A stretch of DNA of 64,000 nt from Mycobacterium numidiamassiliense (GCF_900157365.1 NZ_FUEZ01000004.1:793066-857065), one strand, 5' to 3'; positions 36,154 to 45,531 are shown, numbered from the stretch's first letter. Notes: generated from the letters alone by a model not told the origin. Numbers and translations are program-made.

Positions 36154-36858
36154 GTGTCTGGGAAACTAATCGTCTCGGTCTCAGGGATAGGCGAACGCAC
36201 CCTGGGCGACGTCGAGGCGTTCTGCGCACAAATGGATGCCCGCAAAGTTCCGGTGTCGTTGCTGGTGGCTCCGCGCCTGTCCACCGACTACCAGCTCGAC
36301 CGCGACCCGCGCACCGTCGAATGGCTGATCGATCGGCGGACCGGTGGCGACGCGATCGTGCTGCACGGCTACGACGACGCGCCCACCAAGAAGCGGCGTG
36401 GCGAATTCGCGACGCTGCGCGCGCACGAGGCCAATCTGCGGCTGATGGGGGCCGACCGGGTGCTCGAGCACCTCGGGCTACGTACCCGGTTGTTCGCGGC
36501 TCCGGGCTGGGTGGTGTCACCGGGCGTAGTCAAGGCGTTGCCGGGCAATGGGTTTCGGCTACTGGCGGATCTGCATGGGGTCACCGACCTGGTCAGGCAT
36601 ACCACCGTCCGTGCTCGCGTGCTCGGCATCGGGGAGGGCTTCCTGACCGAGCCGTGGTGGTGCCGCATGGTGGTGCTGTCCGCCGAGCGGATCGCCCGTC
36701 GCGGTGGGATCGTCCGGGTGGCGGTCGCCGCCCGTCAGCTGCGCAAGCCCGGCCCGCTGCAGGCGATGCTGGACGCCGTCGACCTGGCTTCCATGCACGG
36801 CTGCACGCCGACGGTGTATCGGTGGCAGGCCGGCAAGGCGATTCTTGACGCCGCCTGA
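36154..36858 (+). CDS. DUF2334-type polysaccharide-deacetylase-like protein (Rv0784-like)
   Basis: A 234-residue protein starting at GTG 36154. KLIVSVSGIGERTLGDVEAF, VSLLVAPRL and DAIVLHGYDD fit the NodB/DUF2334 barrel, in which the Asp/His sites hold a metal. FAAPGWVVSPGVVKAL and FRLLADL continue the family pattern. The classical first motif (a paired Asp) is here SVSGIG, so a metal ligand may be missing and activity is uncertain. It has no signal peptide. Confidence 0.85.
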   Translation: MSGKLIVSVSGIGERTLGDVEAFCAQMDARKVPVSLLVAPRLSTDYQLDRDPRTVEWLIDRRTGGDAIVLHGYDDAPTKKRRGEFATLRAHEANLRLMGADRVLEHLGLRTRLFAAPGWVVSPGVVKALPGNGFRLLADLHGVTDLVRHTTVRARVLGIGEGFLTEPWWCRMVVLSAERIARRGGIVRVAVAARQLRKPGPLQAMLDAVDLASMHGCTPTVYRWQAGKAILDAA

Positions 36859-36907
36859 TTAAAGCCGTCCGGTTAATCGCCTCGCGCGGGGGCTACCCTG
36901 TTGCGGC

Positions 36908-38575
36908 ATGAGCGATTCTTCGGCTGCGGGGTTCGCCGCTGACGCGATTGTTGTCGGTGCCGGGCTGTCGGGTCTGGTCGCCGCCTGTGAGCTGGTCGAC
37001 CGCGGCTTGCGGGTGCTGATCCTCGACCAGGAGAACAGCGCGAATCTGGGTGGGCAGGCGTTCTGGTCGTTCGGCGGCCTGTTCTTCGTCGACAGCCCCG
37101 AGCAGCGTCGCCTGGGCATCCGGGACAGCCACGAACTCGCGCTGCAGGACTGGTTGGGCACGGCGGGTTTCGACCGGGAAGAGGACTACTGGCCGCGGCA
37201 GTGGGCGTATGCCTACGTCGACTTCGCGGCGGGGGAGAAGCGGAGCTGGCTGCGCGATCGGGGCCTCAAAATCTTCCCCCTGGTGGGCTGGGCCGAGCGT
37301 GGTGGCTATGACGCTCAGGGGCACGGCAATTCGGTGCCCCGCTTCCACCTCACGTGGGGTACTGGACCAGCACTGGTCGAAATCTTCGCCCGTCAGCTGC
37401 GGGACCGCTCGGCGGTCCGCTTCGCGCACCGCCACCGCGTCGACGAGTTGATCGTCGAGGGCGGTGCGGTGACCGGGGTGCGCGGCTGCATCTTGGAGCC
37501 TTCGGCTGAACCGCGTGGTATGCTGTCATCGCGGAAAGAGCTGGGGGAGTTCGAATTTCGCGCATCAGCAGTGATTGTGACCAGCGGGGGGATCGGCGGC
37601 AACCACGATTTGGTGCGAAAGAACTGGCCGAAGCGGATGGGCAGGGTCCCCGGGCAATTGCTGAGCGGGGTGCCCGCCCACGTCGACGGCAGGATGATCA
37701 CCATCTCCGAGCGGGCCGGTGCGCGGGTGATCAATCCCGACCGGATGTGGCATTACACCGAGGGCATCACCAACTACGAGCCGATCTGGCCGCTGCACGG
37801 CATCCGGATCATTCCGGGCCCGTCGTCACTGTGGCTCGACGGGTCGGGCAAGCGGTTGCCGATACCGCTGTATCCCGGTTTCGACACGCTCGGCACGTGC
37901 GAGTACATCATCAAATCCGGGTATGACTACACCTGGTTTGTGTTGAACGCCAGGATCATTGAGAAGGAGTTCGCGCTCTCCGGCCAGGAGCAGAATCCCG
38001 ACCTGACCGGGCAGAGCGTGCGTGAGCTGCTGCGGAACCGGGCCAGTTCCGGACCGCCGGGACCGGTGCAGGCCTTCATTGATCGGGGTGTGGACTTCGT
38101 CAGCGCAGACTCGCTGCGCGAGTTGGTGACCGCGATGAACAAGCTGCCCGATGTGCAGCCGCTGGACTATGCGACGGTGGAGGCCGCGGTCACCGCTCGC
38201 GATCTCGAGGTCGCGAACAAGTTCAGCAAGGACGGTCAGATCACTGCGATTCGCGCCGCGCGCGGCTATCTGGGTGACCGGTTGGGCCGGGTGGTGGCAC
38301 CACACCGGCTGACCGATCCGAAGGCCGGACCGCTTATCGCGGTCAAGCTGCACATCTTGACCCGAAAGACGTTGGGCGGCATCGAGACTGACTTGGCCGG
38401 GCGGGTAATGAAAGCCGACGGCAACCCGATCACCGGACTGTACGCCGCCGGCGAGGTCGCCGGGTTCGGCGGCGGCGGGGTGCATGGTTACCGGGCCCTG
38501 GAGGGCACGTTCCTGGGCGGCTGCATTTTCTCTGGCCGGGCCGCCGGCCGCGGTGTTGCCGATGACATCAGCTAG
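36908..38575 (+). CDS. FAD-dependent dehydrogenase, fumarate reductase/KstD-like (Rv0785-like)
   Basis: A 555-residue flavoprotein with dinucleotide motif IVVGAGLSGLVAACELVDRG, second FAD signature LILDQENSANLGGQAFWSFGG in parts, and C-terminal GLYAAGEVAGFGGGGVHGYRALEG. The family covers fumarate reductases, urocanate reductases and 3-ketosteroid dehydrogenases. The exact substrate cannot be read, and a lipid/steroid substrate is a guess from the genus. Confidence 0.93.
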   Translation: MSDSSAAGFAADAIVVGAGLSGLVAACELVDRGLRVLILDQENSANLGGQAFWSFGGLFFVDSPEQRRLGIRDSHELALQDWLGTAGFDREEDYWPRQWAYAYVDFAAGEKRSWLRDRGLKIFPLVGWAERGGYDAQGHGNSVPRFHLTWGTGPALVEIFARQLRDRSAVRFAHRHRVDELIVEGGAVTGVRGCILEPSAEPRGMLSSRKELGEFEFRASAVIVTSGGIGGNHDLVRKNWPKRMGRVPGQLLSGVPAHVDGRMITISERAGARVINPDRMWHYTEGITNYEPIWPLHGIRIIPGPSSLWLDGSGKRLPIPLYPGFDTLGTCEYIIKSGYDYTWFVLNARIIEKEFALSGQEQNPDLTGQSVRELLRNRASSGPPGPVQAFIDRGVDFVSADSLRELVTAMNKLPDVQPLDYATVEAAVTARDLEVANKFSKDGQITAIRAARGYLGDRLGRVVAPHRLTDPKAGPLIAVKLHILTRKTLGGIETDLAGRVMKADGNPITGLYAAGEVAGFGGGGVHGYRALEGTFLGGCIFSGRAAGRGVADDIS

Positions 38576-38605
38576 CCCGTCTGCTCGCGGTCGAAGTTTC
38601 CGCCG

Positions 38606-39244
38606 CTAGAAGGTCACGCCGCTTTCTTCGGGCAGTACCTGGAAGTCGGTGCTGGTCATCTCGGTGAAGCGGCTGTAGTAAATCCCCCGAGCTTCCGGTG
38701 CGACGATTCCCTGGTGAATGGGCACCGCGCGTGCCGGGTCCACCGCGCGCAGGTAGTCGATGGCCTCGGAGATCTTCATCCAGGGGGCCGCCGCGGGCGC
38801 GGCCAACACATCGATCGGCTCGTCGGGCACGAACAGCGCATCACCGGGGTGCATCAACCGAGCGCGATGCTCGCCGTCGCCGACCAGATACGAAATGTTT
38901 TCTATCACAGGGATTTCCGGGTGGATCACGGCGTGGCGGCCGCCGACGGCCCGCACGGTCAGCTCGCCGACCTGCAACTCGTCGCCGACATGCACCGCCT
39001 GGCATGGCGTGCCAAGCTGGGCTGTGGTCTGCGGATCGGCATACAGCGCGGCATCCGGATTGCCCTCAAGCAGCGACGGCAACCGGGACATATCGACATG
39101 GTCGGGGTGTTGATGGGTGATCAGGATGGCCGACAGGCCGGTGATTCCCTCGAAACCGTGCGCAAAGGTGCCGGGGTCGAAGAGCACGCTAGTGTGGTCG
39201 AACTCAGCAAGTAAGCAGGAATGCCCGAAATGCGTCAGTTGCAT
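38606..39244 (-). CDS. Metallo-beta-lactamase-fold hydrolase (Rv0786c-like)
   Basis: A 212-residue protein from ATG 39244 (MQLTHFGHSCLLAEF); the longer frame runs into the divergent gene. Zinc motif HxHxDH is present as THQHPDHVDM, with further ligands in GGRHAVIH and MHPGDALFVP. It resembles the UlaG/YycJ-like branch of the fold. Substrate unknown. Its 5' end abuts the 5' end of the next gene. Confidence 0.92.
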   Translation of the reverse strand: MQLTHFGHSCLLAEFDHTSVLFDPGTFAHGFEGITGLSAILITHQHPDHVDMSRLPSLLEGNPDAALYADPQTTAQLGTPCQAVHVGDELQVGELTVRAVGGRHAVIHPEIPVIENISYLVGDGEHRARLMHPGDALFVPDEPIDVLAAPAAAPWMKISEAIDYLRAVDPARAVPIHQGIVAPEARGIYYSRFTEMTSTDFQVLPEESGVTF

Positions 39245-39268
39245 GCTTCTGATTGTGCCCCGGCGGGG

Positions 39269-39955
39269 GTGGTTGTGGTGCGGGTAGCGCTGGCGACGAT
39301 GCTGCTCGCCGGAGGCCTGGTGTTTGCGTTGATCGTGGTGGTACCGGCCTCGGCGGAGCCGGAGGCCTGCCCCCCGGTGTGCGATCAGATCCCCAACACC
39401 GCGTGGATTCCTCAGCGCGCGGTGCCGTTGAACTCCGTATACAACTGGCCCACGCTGGGGTCCCAGGCCGTGCAGGTGACGGGGGCGGGGAACGGCCCAC
39501 GCTTCCGCTTCGAGGAGCTGTGTGGGGCGCGGCAGCTGCCGCAGGACCCCCGCGCCTCGGCGGTCGCCGCCCGGGTCACCGTGGCCCACCCGGACGGTCA
39601 ATGGCAACTACAGGCGCAGATCCTGCACTGGCGCGGCGACACGGCGCGCGGCGGCTCGATCGCGGCGGCGGTGTTCAGCACCGGGGTCGCCGCGCTGCGC
39701 GGCTGCCAACTGGGTGCGCCGCTGCAGTCGCCGTCGCTCACCACAGACGAACCGGACCGGATGTCCGCGGTGATCAGTGGACCCGTGGTCATGCACAGTT
39801 ACCTGATCGCGCACCCGGCGAGCAGCACGGTCAGCGAGCTCACGCTGTGGTCGTCCGGGCCGCCGCAAGTGCCCTGGCCCTCGATGGCGGACAATCAGCT
39901 GTTGGATTCAATGATCGCGCCACTGTGCGAGGCATATATCGCCTCGTGTCAGTGA
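39269..39955 (+). CDS. Secreted protein of unknown function (Rv0787-like)
   Basis: A 228-residue protein from GTG 39269; starts at 39221 or 39230 are possible but would overlap the divergent hydrolase start. A strong signal peptide (VALATMLLAGGLVFALIVVV, cleavage near ASAEPEA) leads to a mature domain with Cys in CPPVCDQIPN, ELCGARQL, RGCQLG and LCEAYIASCQ, six or more Cys that could pair. No known fold is recognised. It lies 63 bp upstream of purS. Confidence 0.82.
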   Translation: MVVVRVALATMLLAGGLVFALIVVVPASAEPEACPPVCDQIPNTAWIPQRAVPLNSVYNWPTLGSQAVQVTGAGNGPRFRFEELCGARQLPQDPRASAVAARVTVAHPDGQWQLQAQILHWRGDTARGGSIAAAVFSTGVAALRGCQLGAPLQSPSLTTDEPDRMSAVISGPVVMHSYLIAHPASSTVSELTLWSSGPPQVPWPSMADNQLLDSMIAPLCEAYIASCQ

Positions 39956-39979
39956 GCCGCGTGCCGTACCCGGCGCCGG

Positions 39980-39985
39980 TAGAGT
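39980..39985 (+). promoter_or_regulatory. -10 box for purS-purQ
   Basis: TAGAGT is followed by a leader of about 27 nt that contains AGGAGG (40008-40013) ahead of GTG 40019. Unlike purC and purL, purS has a leader and a strong ribosome binding site. Confidence 0.45.
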
Positions 39986-40018
39986 TGGCGCCGGGGCGGA
40001 TCTGGACAGGAGGCGACT

Positions 40019-40258
40019 GTGGCGCGGGTGATCGTGAGTGTGATGCCTAAAGCGGAGATTCTCGACCCGCAGGGCCAGGCCATTGTCGGCGCGCTGGGCC
40101 GGCTCGGTCATCCCGGGATTTCAGATGTACGCCAGGGCAAGAGGTTTGAGCTCGAAGTCGACGACACGGTCGATGATTCCGTGCTTGCCGAAATCGCCGA
40201 ATCGCTGTTGGCGAACACGGTGATCGAGGATTGGACGATCATCCGGGAAGCACTGTGA
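40019..40258 (+). CDS. purS: FGAM synthase, PurS subunit
   Basis: A 79-residue protein ([21 protein letters not shown], then [15 protein letters not shown]) that links PurL and PurQ in the three-part formylglycinamidine ribonucleotide synthase. Start GTG 40019 follows AGGAGG by 5 nt. It overlaps purQ by 4 bp (GTGA). PurL is encoded 16 kb away, not adjacent. Confidence 0.96.
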   Translation: MARVIVSVMPKAEILDPQGQAIVGALGRLGHPGISDVRQGKRFELEVDDTVDDSVLAEIAESLLANTVIEDWTIIREAL

Positions 40259-40929
40259 CACCACGCATCGGTGTGATCACCTTTCCCGGGACGCTTGACG
40301 ACGTGGACGCCGCCCGGGCGGTGCGCCGCGTCGGCGCCGAGGCGGTGAGCCTGTGGCATGCCGACGCCGATCTCAAGGGTGTCGACGCCGTGGTGGTGCC
40401 CGGCGGGTTTTCCTACGGCGACTACCTGCGGGCCGGCGCGATCGCCAGGTTCGCCCCGGTGATGTCCGAGGTGGTGTACGCGGCCGGCCGCGGCATGCCG
40501 GTGTTGGGAATTTGCAACGGTTTTCAGGTGCTGTGTGAAACCAGGCTGCTGCCCGGGGTGCTGACCCGCAATGCCGGCCTGCACTTCGTCTGCCGCGACG
40601 TGTGGCTGCGGGTGGCATCGAACGCGACCGCCTGGACATCGCGTTTCGACAGCGACGCCGATCTGCTCGTCCCGCTGAAATCCGGCGAGGGGCGCTACGT
40701 GGCCCCCGTGAACGTGCTCGACGAACTGGAAGGCGAGGGCCGGGTGGTGTTCCGCTACCACGACGACATCAACGGCTCGCTGCGCAACATCGCGGGCATC
40801 AGCTCGGCCAACGGCCGGGTCGTCGGACTGATGCCGCATCCCGAGCACGCGATCGAAGCGCTGACCGGACCGTCCGACGACGGGTTGGGCCTGTTTTATT
40901 CAGCTCTCGATTCGGTGCTGGCGGCCTAA
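40255..40929 (+). CDS. purQ: FGAM synthase, glutaminase subunit PurQ
   Basis: A 224-residue class I glutamine amidotransferase. Start GTG 40255 overlaps the purS stop; the longer frame is not needed. Nucleophile Cys is in GICNGFQVL, and His/Glu in MPHPEHAIE. It releases ammonia from glutamine for PurL. Confidence 0.97.
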   Translation: MTPRIGVITFPGTLDDVDAARAVRRVGAEAVSLWHADADLKGVDAVVVPGGFSYGDYLRAGAIARFAPVMSEVVYAAGRGMPVLGICNGFQVLCETRLLPGVLTRNAGLHFVCRDVWLRVASNATAWTSRFDSDADLLVPLKSGEGRYVAPVNVLDELEGEGRVVFRYHDDINGSLRNIAGISSANGRVVGLMPHPEHAIEALTGPSDDGLGLFYSALDSVLAA

Positions 40930-40954
40930 GCGAAACACCTGCAGCACCACGCGC

Positions 40955-41425
40955 TCAGCCGGCGTCTAACACCAGGGGCCGCTCGGTCGACGGGCACTCG
41001 GTATCGGGGGACAATTCGGCGAAGAATTCGATCGCGGCCGCGATGGTGTGGTCGACGCGGGTGGCGAAGTCTTCGAAGTCGACAGGCTCCCGGATCTTGC
41101 GGGAGTTTCGCGCCACGACGCCGATCCGCTGTGGGTCAGAGGATCCGCGGACGGTCACCACGACGCCGCGGGTTTGCTGATTCCAGCGGTCGGCGAGGTC
41201 GGCAAGTTCGGCGGCCTCGGTGGCGGGAAAGAAACAGCCGGGGGTGACTTGAATCGTGAACTCGTCGCTGTGCCAACGGGAGATCCCGAGGTGGACATGC
41301 AGCCGCCGGGGACGGGTGTTGGCGACGTAGAAGAATTCACCGTCGTGCTGGCCGCGGAAATACCGGCTGCCACGGGTGCACAGGTAACGTTCGATCAGGC
41401 TTGCGGACAACGCTTCAGTCGTCAT
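40955..41425 (-). CDS. YbjN-like type III secretion chaperone-fold protein
   Basis: A 156-residue protein (LIERYLCTRGSRYFRGQHDGEFFYV, written in the record as LIERYL and GQHDGEFFYVANT) with alternating strands and a C-terminal helix pair, like YbjN/T3SS-chaperone-fold proteins common in actinobacteria. These lack known enzymatic activity. It converges on purQ. It marks the beginning of a block that M. tuberculosis does not have in this place. Confidence 0.75.
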   Translation of the reverse strand: MTTEALSASLIERYLCTRGSRYFRGQHDGEFFYVANTRPRRLHVHLGISRWHSDEFTIQVTPGCFFPATEAAELADLADRWNQQTRGVVVTVRGSSDPQRIGVVARNSRKIREPVDFEDFATRVDHTIAAAIEFFAELSPDTECPSTERPLVLDAG

Positions 41426-41680
41426 GAAACCAATGGTGAGGCCTGGGCCTTTGCGAATCCTTGGAGCCGCGCTAGACGGCGCCGAAGAATCTGGTGAGAA
41501 TTGGCTGAGGATATAACGAGCCGGTCACCGGACGGTCGCAAACCAGCGTCCCGCAAAGGCGGTGCCCGGCACCGGAATCCGGTCGATCAGGCAGTCGGGC
41601 TACGCTGAGATCGAATGATTTTCGCGCATCGCCCGCTCGATATCCGCGCTACTATACGTCGCGAACCGGGAGGGGTAACA

Positions 41681-42079
41681 GTGGGATTCGCGGTAGAACG
41701 GTTCGACCACATCGTCATCAATTGCCACGACGTCGAGGCCACCGGGGCGTGGTACGAGCGGGTGCTGGGCATGACGCGCCAGACGTTCGGGCCGAACCAT
41801 CGGACCGCGCTGTCGTTCGGGAATCAGAAAATCAATCTTCGACCGCTCGGGGCGTTGGCCGACGATCCCGAGTGGGTCACCGGTTCGGTCGAAGCCGCCG
41901 GGTCCGAGGACTTGTGCTTCATCACGCAAGCCACGCCGGAGCAGGTACGCGCCCACCTCGCCGACTGTGGGGTCGACGTGACGTCGGGCCCGGTGACCAA
42001 GACCGGTGCCCTGGGCCCGATGACATCGCACTACTGCCGGGACCCCGACGGCAATCTGGTCGAGATCGCCGTCTACTGA
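41681..42079 (+). CDS. VOC (glyoxalase/bleomycin-resistance) family protein
   Basis: A 132-residue VOC protein starting at GTG 41681, chosen because GGGAGGGG lies 7-10 nt upstream. Paired beta-alpha-beta-beta-beta modules are evident: FDHIVINCHDVEATGAWYERVLG and DLCFITQA through DPDGNLVEIAVY. His (FDHIV) and Glu (LVEIA) are the usual metal ligands. Activity could be a dioxygenase, a lyase or resistance. Its end overlaps the convergent cupin gene by 7 bp. Confidence 0.9.
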   Translation: MGFAVERFDHIVINCHDVEATGAWYERVLGMTRQTFGPNHRTALSFGNQKINLRPLGALADDPEWVTGSVEAAGSEDLCFITQATPEQVRAHLADCGVDVTSGPVTKTGALGPMTSHYCRDPDGNLVEIAVY

Positions 42080-42540
42080 CTAGCTGAGAGTGGGTACAGC
42101 TCAGGTAGATTCACCACGATGGCCTCTTGGCTGCTGCGTGCGATCACGACTTCTGCTGTGTTGTCGGGATCGGGATTTTCTTCCCGGTGCGGCAGATAAG
42201 GCGGGATGAACACGTAGTCGCCGGGCTGGGCTTTGATGCGCACCTCTTGAACGCCATCGTGGAAGACGAACTCCGGGTTGCCGCTGCGGACATAGATCGC
42301 GGTCTCCGAATCGCCGTGATGGTGGTTGGCCGAGGCGCTTTCGGGTGATGCGTGAGTCTCTCCCATCCACAGCTTCTCAGCGCCGACCGACCGGCCGCTG
42401 AGTGCCGCGAAGCGGCGAAGGCCCTCCGATTGCGCAGTGTCGGAATTGATCTCCGATGCCTTGATGTGGTGCACGCGGTTGGTGGCTGGCTGCTGCGTGG
42501 TCTCGGCGAAATCCGGGTGAAATCCATCCGCGGTGGCCAT
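42073..42540 (-). CDS. Cupin-domain protein
   Basis: A 155-residue single-cupin protein. The first cupin motif is SANHHHGDSETAIYVRSG (His, His, Glu ligands) and the second PGDYVFIPPYLPHREENP (final His). Such proteins are metal-dependent isomerases, dioxygenases or sensors. A purine-rich stretch precedes the ATG. It lies just downstream of the secreted-protein gene on the same strand. Confidence 0.9.
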   Translation of the reverse strand: MATADGFHPDFAETTQQPATNRVHHIKASEINSDTAQSEGLRRFAALSGRSVGAEKLWMGETHASPESASANHHHGDSETAIYVRSGNPEFVFHDGVQEVRIKAQPGDYVFIPPYLPHREENPDPDNTAEVVIARSSQEAIVVNLPELYPLSASQ

Positions 42541-42570
42541 GTGCGTTCCTCTCTGCGATTGTCTGCTCCC

Positions 42571-43659
42571 TTATTGTGCGTCGTTGTGCTCGAGCATCGC
42601 GGCGTACTTGTGCAGGTCGTCGTCCGGCACCTGAGTAAACCCACCAAAGTCCTGGTAGAGCTCAATGCTGGTCGCGCCCATTTCGACGCCGTAGCCGACG
42701 ACCGCGCCGAGGTCGGGCGGGGAGGCGCCGCCGGTCTGGAATTCGACTTCGGCGCCGCTTTTCTTCATCGCCGCGTAGATCGTCTGCAGGTCCTTGTTCA
42801 CTTTCGACGGCACATCCAGATCGTGGTTGTCGAAGACACAGCGCTCGCCGGCGCGCTGTCGGCAGTCGGCCATCCACCCGAGCGTGAAGCCCACGTCATG
42901 CTTCGGGTGGCCGCTGTCGGTGCCCTTGAACGGGTTCAGCGGTGTCTCGAAGCGCGTCGTCTTCCACGGCGCGTAGTCGTCGACGATCTTGTTCAGGCAG
43001 CCCTGGTACTTCGCGTCGGTCATGCCCGCCTTGCGCAGCGGATCGACCGCGGGTGGCCGGGTGTCGATGGAGAACGGCTCGGCGGTGAACATCATGCACG
43101 AGGTGACCGCGACCTCGTGGACGAGTGGATCGCTGTCGTACTTGGCGGCGAGCATCTGCTGTAGATGCGCCCAGTGCCAGTGGTACTTGTCGTCCCAGAC
43201 GTGGCCCAGCGTCCGGTCCTTGGTGACACCGCGGAAGTTGGTGTGCACCACCGGGATCTTGCCTCCGCTGTCGTCCATCACCCAGTCGGGTGCCCAGAAG
43301 CCGCCCCACACCCGGATCTTCACCGCCAGCGGTGTATCCGGGTAGTCCTGGTTGTACTTTCGCACGTTGGCAAGACCCTGATCGATCTCGTTGTCGTCTG
43401 CGAGGCCGGACGTCGGCGTGGGCTCCAGCGAGCGCCACGACGCCAGAATGACGATGCCCTGAAGCAGACCGGGCTTTTGCCGCACCGTCTCCAGCGAGTT
43501 GTCGGGTTCGCCCCAGGCCGGGGCGAACCGGTAGGCCCCCATCGAGATCAGGCCGCGCAGTGGTTCTTTCACGGCAACGGCCTTGGCGAGCGGCTGGGGG
43601 CACGGCCAGGCGGGGAGAACCATCGCAAGAAGAACGGCGAGTGCGCGCGCCACAGTCAC
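42571..43659 (-). CDS. Secreted protein, possibly TIM-barrel glycoside-hydrolase-like
   Basis: A 362-residue protein from GTG 43659; the frame is open to 43719, but the internal start gives a standard signal peptide (ARALAVLLAMVLPAWP). The mature part has segments suggestive of a (beta/alpha)8 barrel: QGIVILASWRSLEPTP, LAVKIRVWGGFWAPDWV, HEVAVTSCMMFTAEPFSID, and C-terminal VGYGVEMGATSIELYQDFGG. Acidic residues in TAEPFS and SIELYQ could be catalytic. The assignment to a hydrolase is tentative; export is well supported. Confidence 0.8.
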   Translation of the reverse strand: MTVARALAVLLAMVLPAWPCPQPLAKAVAVKEPLRGLISMGAYRFAPAWGEPDNSLETVRQKPGLLQGIVILASWRSLEPTPTSGLADDNEIDQGLANVRKYNQDYPDTPLAVKIRVWGGFWAPDWVMDDSGGKIPVVHTNFRGVTKDRTLGHVWDDKYHWHWAHLQQMLAAKYDSDPLVHEVAVTSCMMFTAEPFSIDTRPPAVDPLRKAGMTDAKYQGCLNKIVDDYAPWKTTRFETPLNPFKGTDSGHPKHDVGFTLGWMADCRQRAGERCVFDNHDLDVPSKVNKDLQTIYAAMKKSGAEVEFQTGGASPPDLGAVVGYGVEMGATSIELYQDFGGFTQVPDDDLHKYAAMLEHNDAQ

Positions 43660-43736
43660 CGAGCGCACCCACGCGCACCCGGCGGAGCCCCGCAAGGGGA
43701 GGGGAGAGCAGCCCCGCACGTGTCGAAGGGTACAGC

Positions 43737-44441
43737 TCAGCGTTGCCCGGTGATCAGCCGTTCGGCGAGCTGGCGCAGGTCACCCACCACGAGGTCGGGC
43801 TTTGGCAGGCCGTCAACGGGCAGGGGTGGATTACCGGGCCGGGTAATGAGAGCGCCGCGCATGCCCACACCTTGCGCGCCGACGATATCCCAGGCGTGGG
43901 CGGCCACCATCATGCAATCCGCGGGCGCCACGCCGAGTTCCTGGCAGGCGTATCGGTAGACCGACGGTGACGGCTTGAAGGCGCGCACGGATTCGACGCT
44001 GAGTTGTGCCTCGAAAAGGTCTGCCAGCCCGGCATTGTCGAGTGGAGTCTGCACGCCGGACCGGTGCGGTGAATTCGTCAGCGTCACCAGACGAAAACCG
44101 TTATCGCGCAATGCGGTGAGTCCGTCGACGGCATCGGGGTGCGCGGGCATGGTGCGCATCTGTGTCTGCAGGCGCGCCACGTCGTCGTCGGTGAGGTCGA
44201 CCCGGTGGATGTCGGCGAGCATGCGTAATACGCCCCGGCCGAGCCTGAAGAAGTCGACGTAGTATCCGGCGAACGTAATTGTCATCGAGTACGTGACGAG
44301 CTGCCCGAACCATTCACGCAGCACGCGCTCATCGCCGAACAGCTCGCCGAAAAGCGGGGCTATGGACTCGATATCGATCAGCGTCTCATTGACATCGAAG
44401 ACAAGTACAGACGGTGTGGGGCGAGCTGCATGTGGTGGCAT
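43737..44441 (-). CDS. Haloacid dehalogenase-type HAD hydrolase
   Basis: A 234-residue protein of the L-2-haloacid dehalogenase (type II) group. Nucleophile Asp is in LVFDVNETLID, the Ser/Thr motif in LVTLTNSPH, Lys in AFKPSPSVYRYA, and the acidic motif is replaced by MMVAAHAWDIVGAQ, as in dehalogenases. It would hydrolyse 2-haloacids or a phosphoester. It ends 10 bp before the next gene on the same strand, so it is cotranscribed with the quinone oxidoreductase. Confidence 0.9.
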   Translation of the reverse strand: MPPHAARPTPSVLVFDVNETLIDIESIAPLFGELFGDERVLREWFGQLVTYSMTITFAGYYVDFFRLGRGVLRMLADIHRVDLTDDDVARLQTQMRTMPAHPDAVDGLTALRDNGFRLVTLTNSPHRSGVQTPLDNAGLADLFEAQLSVESVRAFKPSPSVYRYACQELGVAPADCMMVAAHAWDIVGAQGVGMRGALITRPGNPPLPVDGLPKPDLVVGDLRQLAERLITGQR

Positions 44442-44451
44442 GTGCGGCTGC

Positions 44452-45504
44452 TCAGCGATCCATGACGACGACCATTTTGCCGCCGGCTTCGCCTGCTTCC
44501 ATTACTCGGTGCGCCTGGTGAATCTGGTCGAACGAGAAGACGCGCGTGGGTTTGGCATCCAGCTCGCCTTCGGCGACCTGGCGTGCGATGTCGGCCAGTG
44601 GTACGTCGGACAACGGGAATCCGGGCGTGCCAAATACGAAGCTGCCGAAGAAGTTCAGGTTGACGCCGCTGGGCATGCGCAGCAGCGGGTTGAAGTCGCC
44701 GATTGGATCGAGGCCACCCAGCCATCCTGCCAGACAGGCCGTGCCGCCGCGGCGCAACATGTCCAGGGAGTCGAGGATGGTGCTGTTGCCGACGAGGTCG
44801 AGTACCGCGTCAATCCGCCTGGCCTCGGCAATGTGCCCGGCGAGGTCGGGGCGTTCAGGTTCGACGCGCGTGGCGCCCAGCTTCTCGAGCATGGCGAAAC
44901 GTTCGCGGCTGCGCGCGGTGGCGATGACTCGCGCTCCCGCAGCGGCCGCCATCTTCAGGGCAGCCTGGCCGAACGACGATGTCGCACCACGCAATACCAG
45001 CGTCTGCCCTTCCTTCAGATCGAGGTTGCGGAACAGGCATGTCCAAGCGGTCGCGTAGGTTTCGGGCAATGCCGCCAAATCCGACCAGGCCAGGTCGGAT
45101 TCGATGAGTGCCACATTTGCGGCGCGCACGCGGGTGAACTCGGCGTAGCTGCCATTGATGGTCCGACCCAGCCCGCCCATCAGCGCGGCGACCTTGGCGC
45201 CGACGGGAAATTCCCCGCCCGGGCAGGAGTCAACGATGCCTACGCATTCGATGCCGCTGACTTCCGCGGCTTCGGCCCACTCGCCACGGCGCATATGCAT
45301 CTCGGCGTGGTTGATGCCGAAGCCCCTCACCGCGATCACCACCTCGCCGTCCTTCGGCAGCGGCTTGGGGATGTCGGCGTAGACCAGGCGATCGAGCCCG
45401 CCGAACCCGCTCAGGATGATCGCCCGCATGCTGTCCCCGCCGGGGTGCTCCCGAACGACGGCCGGGTGTGCCGGCAGCATGGTCGCGGTATTGCCCGTGT
45501 TCAT
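44452..45504 (-). CDS. Zinc-free quinone oxidoreductase/MDR family enzyme
   Basis: A 350-residue medium-chain reductase, start ATG 45504 with GGAAGAGG about 7 nt upstream; an internal ATG at 45429 (MRAIILSGFGG) is a classic family start and remains possible. GFGINHAEMHMRRGEW, VLRGATSSFGQAALKMA (NADPH motif, slightly altered) and AVLDLVGNSTILDSL fit quinone reductases; zinc ligands are absent. Tandem TGGG-N8-CCCA sites lie just upstream, next to a TetR gene. Confidence 0.92.
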   Translation of the reverse strand: MNTGNTATMLPAHPAVVREHPGGDSMRAIILSGFGGLDRLVYADIPKPLPKDGEVVIAVRGFGINHAEMHMRRGEWAEAAEVSGIECVGIVDSCPGGEFPVGAKVAALMGGLGRTINGSYAEFTRVRAANVALIESDLAWSDLAALPETYATAWTCLFRNLDLKEGQTLVLRGATSSFGQAALKMAAAAGARVIATARSRERFAMLEKLGATRVEPERPDLAGHIAEARRIDAVLDLVGNSTILDSLDMLRRGGTACLAGWLGGLDPIGDFNPLLRMPSGVNLNFFGSFVFGTPGFPLSDVPLADIARQVAEGELDAKPTRVFSFDQIHQAHRVMEAGEAGGKMVVVMDR

Positions 45505-45531
45505 TAGCCAGCCTCTTCCCGCACGTAAAAA

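Noticed and set aside
35636..36169. 177-residue plus-strand ORF between the exporter and the DUF2334 gene
   Set aside because: Composition is that of non-coding high-GC DNA, with no ribosome binding site or family resemblance, and it overlaps both flanking starts.
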